Below, piece after piece: positions 59,739-64,000 of a DNA stretch of 64,000 bases (the stretch's first letter is position 1; every line of letters begins with the position of its first letter). The position numbers and the translations under genes were made by a program. The DNA is from Mycolicibacterium parafortuitum (GTDB lineage Bacteria; Actinomycetota; Actinomycetes; Mycobacteriales; Mycobacteriaceae). Under the pieces are notes generated by a model. The model saw only the letters and a list, made by a program, of their open reading frames with translations. It had not been told where the DNA came from and ran no database searches. Location of the stretch: the NCBI RefSeq assembly GCF_002086815.1, contig NZ_MVID01000022.1:49760-113759 (forward strand), written 5' to 3'.

Positions 59739-60226
59739 CGGGCCTCCGGAGCCGCCCCGGCGGCGACATCGTCGTGCGGAGCTACCCCGGCGGCGACATC
59801 GCCGTCAGGCCTCCCGATCGCGTGCGGACGTCCCGAGTCGTGCTCGCCCGAGCGTCGAATGAAGGTCATGGCACGGGTTCTCAGCCGCCAGCCGTCCTCG
59901 GTGCGCACATAGGTGTCGTTGTAGTACCCGATGCGCATGTCGTGCTTGGAGTGCTCGATGAAACACAACGGCTGGGTGCCGATGGCCTTGTCCGGATCAT
60001 CGGCGTCGAGCGTGACCAGCGACGTCCCGGTCATGAACAACCCCTTCGGGGCGGCGTCGACGAGTTCGGGGAAGCGCGCCAGCGTGTACGTCGAGCCGAA
60101 CGCGCTGTACGTGCCGTCCGGGGTGAACACCGAGATCAGCCCGTCGATGTCGCCCTGGGTGATCGTGACCGCGTACTTGGCCAGAAGCTGCTGGATCTCG
60201 ACGAGATCCTCAGTGCGTGACGTCAT
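59735..60226 (-). CDS. NTF2/SnoaL-like protein with repeat tail
   Basis: A 163-residue NTF2-fold protein. Core residues 1-125 run from EDLVEIQQLLAKYAVTITQGD to TEDGWRLRTRAMTFIRR. The last 35 residues are a low-complexity tail with a ten-residue tandem repeat (DVAAGVAPHD and DVAAGAAPEA). The core may be a dehydratase or isomerase, or the small subunit-like partner of the Rieske oxygenase in the same operon. Its start overlaps the amidohydrolase gene by 17 bases. Confidence 0.72.
   Translation of the reverse strand: MTSRTEDLVEIQQLLAKYAVTITQGDIDGLISVFTPDGTYSAFGSTYTLARFPELVDAAPKGLFMTGTSLVTLDADDPDKAIGTQPLCFIEHSKHDMRIGYYNDTYVRTEDGWRLRTRAMTFIRRSGEHDSGRPHAIGRPDGDVAAGVAPHDDVAAGAAPEAR
59755..59801. 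repeat. Short tandem repeat inside the NTF2-like gene
   Basis: CCCCGGCGGCGACATCG occurs at 59755-59771 and 59785-59801, exactly 30 bases apart. The unit is ten codons, so the repeat stays in frame and lengthens the C-terminal tail. It looks like a recent slippage or duplication. Confidence 0.7.
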
Positions 60227-61466
60227 TCTTGAAGACCTTACCGTCCTTCATTACAAAGTTGACATCGCGTGTAACGGCGATATCGGCGAGCGGGTCGCCG
60301 GGGACCGCGATGATGTCGGCGAGATAGCCTTCGGCGAGACGCCCGAGCGTATCCGGACGGTTGATCAGATCGGCGGCCACGACGGTGGCGGCCCGCAGCA
60401 CGGCGGCCGCGGGCATACCCCAATCGACCAGTGTGACGAGTTCGTCGGCGTTGCGGCCGTGCGGGATCGCAGGCGCATCGGTGCCCACCGCGATCTTGAC
60501 CCCGGCCTCGTAGGCGGCCTTGATCGACGTGCGCGCCTTCGGGAACATCTCGGCGGCCTTGGCCTGCAACTCTTTCGGGGCCTTGGAGACGTCCATGTAC
60601 TCGGCGAGCCGGCGCGTCGACACCAGGAACCTGTCATTGTCGACCAGCATCTGGATCGCCTCGTCGTCCATCAGGAAGCCGTGCTCGATGCAGTCGATAC
60701 CGCATTCGACGGCGTGCTTGACGGCCTCGGCGCCATGGGTGTGGGCCGCGACGCGCAGCCCCCTGCGATGCGCCTCATCGACGATGACGCGAAGCTCCTC
60801 GTCCGAATAGTGCTGTGCGCCGGCTTCTCCGGTCAGCGACATCACGCCACCCGAGCAGCACACCTTGATCAGCTCGGCGCCGTGCTTGATCTGGTAACGC
60901 ACCGCTTTGCGGATCTCGTCGACTCCGTTGGCGATGCCCTCCTCGACGGTCAGCTCGAGCACACCCGGCATGAACGCCGCGAACATCGTCGGGTCGAGGT
61001 GGCCGCCGGTCGGGGTGATTGCATGCCCGGCCGGGATCACCCGGGGGCCTTCTATCCAGCCGGCCGCGATGGCCTTGCCGAGCGCGACGTCGAGCAGGTA
61101 ACCGCCTGTCTTGACGAACAATCCGAGGTTGCGGACCGTCGTGAAGCCGGCCCGCAGTGTGCGGCGGGCGTTGCCCACCGCACGCAGCACGCGCGTGGCC
61201 GGATCGTCCTGCACCTGGGACAGGCCCGGCGTCTCGCCGCGCCCGCCCATCAGCAGGTTGACCTCCATGTCCATCAGCCCCGGCAACAGGATCGAGTCAC
61301 CGAGGTCGATGACCTCCGAGTCGGGCGGGGGAGAACCCCCGTTGGGGTCTGATTTGCCGGCGCCGACACCGACGATGCGGTCGCCGTCGACGTGGACGAT
61401 GCCGGGGCGAATGATCTCCCCGGCATCGACGTCGAGCAGACCCGCAGCTTTGAGGGTCAGCGGCAC
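60210..61466 (-). CDS. Amidohydrolase-1 family protein with altered HxH motif
   Basis: A 418-residue imidazolonepropionase-like amidohydrolase. GTG start (VPLTLKAAGLL) shares its first base with the stop of the upstream gene. The motif after PGLMD, normally MHVH, reads M-E68-V-N70, so both metal-binding His are replaced. Later residues are normal: VAAHTHGAEAV, IEHGFLMDD and AVGTDAP. A mono-metal or rearranged site is likely. It may open a lactone or lactam of the pathway. It lies between the small Rieske-linked protein and the NTF2-like gene. Confidence 0.78.
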   Translation of the reverse strand: MPLTLKAAGLLDVDAGEIIRPGIVHVDGDRIVGVGAGKSDPNGGSPPPDSEVIDLGDSILLPGLMDMEVNLLMGGRGETPGLSQVQDDPATRVLRAVGNARRTLRAGFTTVRNLGLFVKTGGYLLDVALGKAIAAGWIEGPRVIPAGHAITPTGGHLDPTMFAAFMPGVLELTVEEGIANGVDEIRKAVRYQIKHGAELIKVCCSGGVMSLTGEAGAQHYSDEELRVIVDEAHRRGLRVAAHTHGAEAVKHAVECGIDCIEHGFLMDDEAIQMLVDNDRFLVSTRRLAEYMDVSKAPKELQAKAAEMFPKARTSIKAAYEAGVKIAVGTDAPAIPHGRNADELVTLVDWGMPAAAVLRAATVVAADLINRPDTLGRLAEGYLADIIAVPGDPLADIAVTRDVNFVMKDGKVFKNDVTH

Positions 61467-61819
61467 TAGACCACCGGCTCCCGGATGATCTCGACCCACG
61501 CGGCCCCGCTGTCGAGGACGCGGGGCTGCTTCCAGACCTCCACCGGGAAGCTCACCATCACAACCGACTGCATCAGGTGCATCAGGCGCTTGGCGTCATC
61601 GGGCATGTCGTGCAACGGGAATCGGGCGTCCAGGTAGACCATCACGTCCTCCAGGCGCGCCAGGCCGACGTCGTAGAGGTCCTGCATCTCCTCCATCGTC
61701 GAGGCAAGCCGCTTGGCGTAGCGCTCCGGCTCGGTCGGGAGGATCCAGTCCTTGAACCGCTCGAGGTCGGCGAACTCCTCGGGCAGCAGGCGTTCGGTGG
61801 TTCCGTTCGTCTCAGACAT
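61466..61819 (-). CDS. Small helical protein linked to the Rieske oxygenase (117 aa)
   Basis: I do not recognise a family function. The protein is acidic and helical: EEFADLERFKDWILPTEPERYAKRLAS, then MEEMQDLYDVGLARLEDVMVYLDARFPLHDMPDDAKRLMHLMQSVVMVS. It has no Cys and no membrane segment. Its ATG lies eight bases inside the end of the Rieske gene, so it is translationally coupled and made in equal amounts. A small subunit or assembly factor for the oxygenase is the inference. Confidence 0.7.
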   Translation of the reverse strand: MSETNGTTERLLPEEFADLERFKDWILPTEPERYAKRLASTMEEMQDLYDVGLARLEDVMVYLDARFPLHDMPDDAKRLMHLMQSVVMVSFPVEVWKQPRVLDSGAAWVEIIREPVV

Positions 61820-63146
61820 GTGCGGCGTCCTTCTCGCTCTTCGCGGCAGATCCGTTGGTCCCGGCCTTGGCGGCCTGCTCGGCCTTGTACTTGTCGACAT
61901 ATCTGTGCGCGGTGTGGTGCAGGTGACGCAGCAGCACTTCCTGGTCGCACAACGGGAACTCGGTGACCGCCCGGGTTCCGATCTGCGTCTGCGTCGCCTC
62001 CAGGGTATTCGCGTCCTGCAGCGCGTACTCCTTGAACGTGACCGCTGCGAGCTCCTGCGCCAGCCGCTGGCGGGTGTTCTTCGGCGGTACGAAGTACAGG
62101 TTGCACTCGAAGATATGGGTGTCCACGCCGGTGGGCCAGTAGTTGTAGGTCAGGTACCAGCCCGGCACCCACAGCAGCAGGGTGAAGTTCGGGAAGAACT
62201 CGAAAGAGTCCTGGCCCCAGGTCCTCTGGCGGGCTGGGTTGACTGCCGGCGGCAGTTCGTCGGGGAGGATGCCCTTGATGTCGGGGCGGTCCCACGGGCC
62301 GAACAGCCCGCTGTGCAGGATGCGCTCGATCGGCTTGACCATGTTGAGGTCCTTCGGCGGGCTCATGCCGCCCCAGGACGAGATCATCGAATGCTGGTCT
62401 TTGATGTCGTAATGCAGGGCCTCGAAGCCGATCTTGGCAAGCTTGGCGGCTTCCTCGGGCGTCGCCTGCTTCATGTGCAGGATCGGAGCGTGGTAGAACT
62501 CGACAAACGCGTCGATGAACAGCTTCCAGTTCGCGTTGATCTCGGAGCGGTAGCTGTAGACCTCGGTCATCTCGTGGAACGGGTAACCCTTGAGGCCCTG
62601 CCCGAATTCGCCGAGGTAGTCCTCCAGCGACTCGGCGTCATCGTCGAAGTTGACGAAGATGAAGCCTTCCCAGACCTCGCAGCGCACCGGCTTGAGCGGG
62701 TAGTCGGCCTTGTCGACGTCGAAGAACTCGTCCTCCTGCTGGATGAACGTCAGATCGCCGTTGAGCGCGTAGCGCCAGGCGTGGTACTTGCAGGTGAACT
62801 GCCGGCACGATCCTGAAACCTCTTCGCCGGGATAGTCGTTCCAGACCAGCTTGTTGCCGCGGTGGCGGCACAGGTTGTAGAAGGCGCGGACGGTTCCGTC
62901 CTTGTCCTTGTTGATGATGATCGACGTGCCCTGGCCGACGGACGGCATCTCCCGGGTGAAGTAGCTGCCGGCCTTGGGCAGCCGCTCCACGCGCCCGACA
63001 TGGAGCCAGGTCTTGCGGAAGATGGCCTGCTGCTCCAGCTTCCACTGCTCCGGGTCGATGGAGTCGGTGTAATCCACTGGCGCTGTGCCCAGCTCCGGCC
63101 AGTTCTCGGTCCAGCTGCCGACGTCAGGCTTCGGGAAATGTGCCAT
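61812..63146 (-). CDS. Rieske non-haem iron oxygenase, alpha subunit
   Basis: A 444-residue ring-hydroxylating oxygenase. Rieske ligands are C93 and H95 (CRH) and C119 and H122 (CKYH). The spacer of 23 residues is longer than the usual 15 to 21 and carries an extra Cys at 114. The iron site is in DAFVEFYHAPILH. The end is a Lys/Ala-rich tail. No beta subunit or reductase is adjacent; the 2Fe-2S ferredoxin at 16790 is a possible donor. It lies eight bases after the AhpD-like gene. Confidence 0.9.
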   Translation of the reverse strand: MAHFPKPDVGSWTENWPELGTAPVDYTDSIDPEQWKLEQQAIFRKTWLHVGRVERLPKAGSYFTREMPSVGQGTSIIINKDKDGTVRAFYNLCRHRGNKLVWNDYPGEEVSGSCRQFTCKYHAWRYALNGDLTFIQQEDEFFDVDKADYPLKPVRCEVWEGFIFVNFDDDAESLEDYLGEFGQGLKGYPFHEMTEVYSYRSEINANWKLFIDAFVEFYHAPILHMKQATPEEAAKLAKIGFEALHYDIKDQHSMISSWGGMSPPKDLNMVKPIERILHSGLFGPWDRPDIKGILPDELPPAVNPARQRTWGQDSFEFFPNFTLLLWVPGWYLTYNYWPTGVDTHIFECNLYFVPPKNTRQRLAQELAAVTFKEYALQDANTLEATQTQIGTRAVTEFPLCDQEVLLRHLHHTAHRYVDKYKAEQAAKAGTNGSAAKSEKDAAHV

Positions 63147-63154
63147 GGGGTTCG

Positions 63155-63718
63155 CTACCTCTCTGCATCCGTGTTGGCGTCGGGTTGTACGCCGAAGGTG
63201 TTGATGGCCATGGCCAGTGCGCCATAGCAACCGATCGTGAAGACGAGATCCATCAGCTGGCGCTCGTCGAGGTGGGCGGACAGCGCTGTCCATGTCGCGT
63301 CGGAGACGACCGCGTCCTTCTGTAGTTCGTCGACCGCGGTGAGCACCGCACGGTCGAGATCGTCGGCGGCCTCGCCGCGCGTGATGCCGTCGATGATCTC
63401 GTCGGTCAGTCCGGCTTCGCGGCCCATGCCGACGTGGTGGCGCCATTCGTACTCGCAGTTGCTCACGTGTGCGATGCGCAGCACGGCGAGTTCACGCAGC
63501 CGCTCCGGCAGTGTCGAGCCGTACAGCAGGTGGAAGTTGAACCGAAGGAACGACCGGGTGAGCTTCGGATGCCGCACCAGCGTCGCGACGAGGTTGCCTG
63601 CCACGTCCGGGTTGCGCATCTCGGCCGGCATCAGCCCGGACAGTGCCTTGTCGACGGCCTCGTCCCACTGGTCGGCCGGCAGGGGTGCCACTCGCACCGA
63701 CGGGCTCCTCTCACTCAT
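63155..63718 (-). CDS. AhpD/carboxymuconolactone decarboxylase-like protein
   Basis: A 187-residue protein of the CMD/AhpD fold. The active region is ELAVLRIAHVSNCEYEWRHHVGMGREAGL, with Cys and His but only one Cys, so not a CxxC peroxidase. I chose MSERSPSVRVAPLP; the next upstream start is a TTG with no ribosome site. The palindrome directly abuts this ATG, and I see no ribosome site, so a leaderless mRNA is possible. It heads the seven-gene (-) operon with the Rieske oxygenase. Confidence 0.78.
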   Translation of the reverse strand: MSERSPSVRVAPLPADQWDEAVDKALSGLMPAEMRNPDVAGNLVATLVRHPKLTRSFLRFNFHLLYGSTLPERLRELAVLRIAHVSNCEYEWRHHVGMGREAGLTDEIIDGITRGEAADDLDRAVLTAVDELQKDAVVSDATWTALSAHLDERQLMDLVFTIGCYGALAMAINTFGVQPDANTDAER

Positions 63719-63735
63719 GAGAATCAGGTTCTCAT
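63717..63735. promoter_or_regulatory. Shared operator at the start of the Rieske operon
   Basis: ATGAGAA-TCAGG-TTCTCAT has perfect 7-bp arms. In the six-three-six reading it is GAGAAT-CAG-GTTCTC, eleven of twelve defined positions. It overlaps the start codon of the AhpD-like gene, so binding would block initiation, or the true promoter and start lie further upstream. Confidence 0.58.
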
Positions 63736-63864
63736 ATTCCGGTAGTAGATTTCCACTTTTCGTGTTCGGCGTCAACGCTCGGGGGCTGAACCGCTGATCA
63801 ACGGCACCGCTCGTCGAGCAGCGGTGTTGCCGCCAGCCAGCACAGATATCGGTATCGGACGTTG

Positions 63865-63892
63865 ATTCTCACTCTTGGAGAAGCTAGTTTCC
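63865..63892. promoter_or_regulatory. Degenerate shared operator upstream of the last gene
   Basis: ATTCTC, seven bases, then GAGAAG, then CTA and GTTTCC. The inner ATTCTC-N7-GAGAAG arrangement equals that at 48666-48683. It lies about 70 bases before the amidohydrolase start and could also serve the divergent Rieske operon. Apart from this, the 240-base gap holds the palindrome at 63717 and a leader hairpin. Confidence 0.42.
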
Positions 63893-63923
63893 TTACAAGG
63901 AGAACAAAAGGCCTGGACCGCAT

Positions 63924-63943
63924 GTCCCGCAGCGCAGCGGGAC
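63924..63943 (+). other. Leader hairpin before the amidohydrolase gene
   Basis: GTCCCGC and GCGGGAC with a six-base loop form a perfect 7-bp stem just before the GGAAGGA ribosome site. It may tune translation or mRNA stability. No riboswitch family was recognised. Confidence 0.4.
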
Positions 63944-63958
63944 GGAAGGAGTGCCGTT

Positions 63959-64000
63959 GTGAACAAAGAGGACATGATCCTGATCAGCGTCGACGATCAC
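63959..64000 (+). CDS. Amidohydrolase-2 family protein, N-terminal fragment
   Basis: Only 14 codons are in the window: VNKEDMILISVDDH from a GTG. ILISVDDH is the usual first beta strand and Asp-Asp-His metal motif of the ACMSD-like family seen at 39799-40968. A GGAAGGA site precedes it. The rest of the gene is beyond the window. Confidence 0.7.
   Translation, partial: MNKEDMILISVDDH

Noticed and set aside
63772..63975. Short minus-strand open frame of 67 codons in the last intergenic region
   Set aside because: It overlaps the operator half-sites and the leader of the next gene, and has no recognisable start signal or family.
1..64000. Genomic island or mobile element origin of the whole region
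   Set aside because: I saw no integrase, transposase, attachment repeats or tRNA in the window, and base and codon style look even throughout. It cannot be excluded because the borders are not included.

Overview
The window looks like chromosomal DNA of a mycobacterium, most likely an environmental Mycolicibacterium-type species. The evidence is high GC, many GTG and some TTG starts, tightly overlapping operons, a WS/DGAT acyltransferase, F420-type luciferase-like oxidoreductases, a mycofactocin-type SDR, FadD/FadE/EchA sets, a HAMP adenylate cyclase and many TetR regulators. This rests on gene families and codon style, not on a database match. Nearly all 64 kb is coding. No stretch over 300 bases lacks a gene; the longest gaps are 55783-56039 and 63719-63958. 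I saw no tRNA, rRNA, CRISPR, insertion sequence or phage gene.

Layout. 1-4441 (+): the tail of an epimerase, a fused acyl-CoA dehydrogenase, a thiolase-fold Ltp with its DUF35 partner, and an NTF2-like protein. 4451-9714 (-): TetR and acyltransferase, MHS transporter and DUF1445 protein, adenylate cyclase. 9773-12500 (-): small protein, FadD, HSDL2-like SDR. 12669-16802 (+): B12-dependent acyl-CoA mutase in two subunits, F420 oxidoreductase, CoA-transferase. 16790-21302: a 2Fe-2S ferredoxin divergent from a FadD-FadE-FadE-EchA operon. 21314-23834: two SDRs divergent from the MeaB-type GTPase. 23762-26780 (-): TetR, flavoprotein dehydrogenase, IclR. 26932-47571 (+): a run of nineteen genes with only short gaps, opening with an MhpC/MhpA/MhpB meta-cleavage module and continuing with a flavoprotein, oxidoreductases, hydrolases, 3Fe-4S ferredoxin plus P450, amidohydrolase, two M24 proteins, crotonase, double CoA-transferase and SDR. 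47568-55782: an epimerase, an acyltransferase/FadD pair, and a (-) operon of P450, mycofactocin-type SDR, phosphotransferase and WS/DGAT. 56040-63718: TetR, crotonase, and a seven-gene (-) operon of AhpD-like protein, Rieske oxygenase, small protein, amidohydrolase, NTF2-like protein and a split acyl-CoA dehydrogenase. The window ends in the start of another amidohydrolase.

How it fits together. The gene set reads as a large catabolic region. Oxygenases (two P450s with ferredoxins, Rieske, MhpA-like) would hydroxylate a substrate, and SDRs and flavoproteins would oxidise it. MhpB and MhpC would open an aromatic ring, and FadD, FadE pairs, crotonases, Ltp-DUF35 and CoA-transferases would shorten acyl-CoAs. 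The mutase with MeaB would rearrange a branched or dicarboxylic acyl-CoA. The substrate is not evident. The best evidence that these operons form one system is a repeated palindrome, GAGAAT-N3-ATTCTC and variants. Strong copies lie between the ferredoxin and fadD, the SDR and meaB, the IclR and the mhp-like operon, and the TetR and crotonase, and at the AhpD-like promoter. Weaker or rearranged copies lie in four other intergenic regions. I do not recognise this motif as a described mycobacterial regulon operator.
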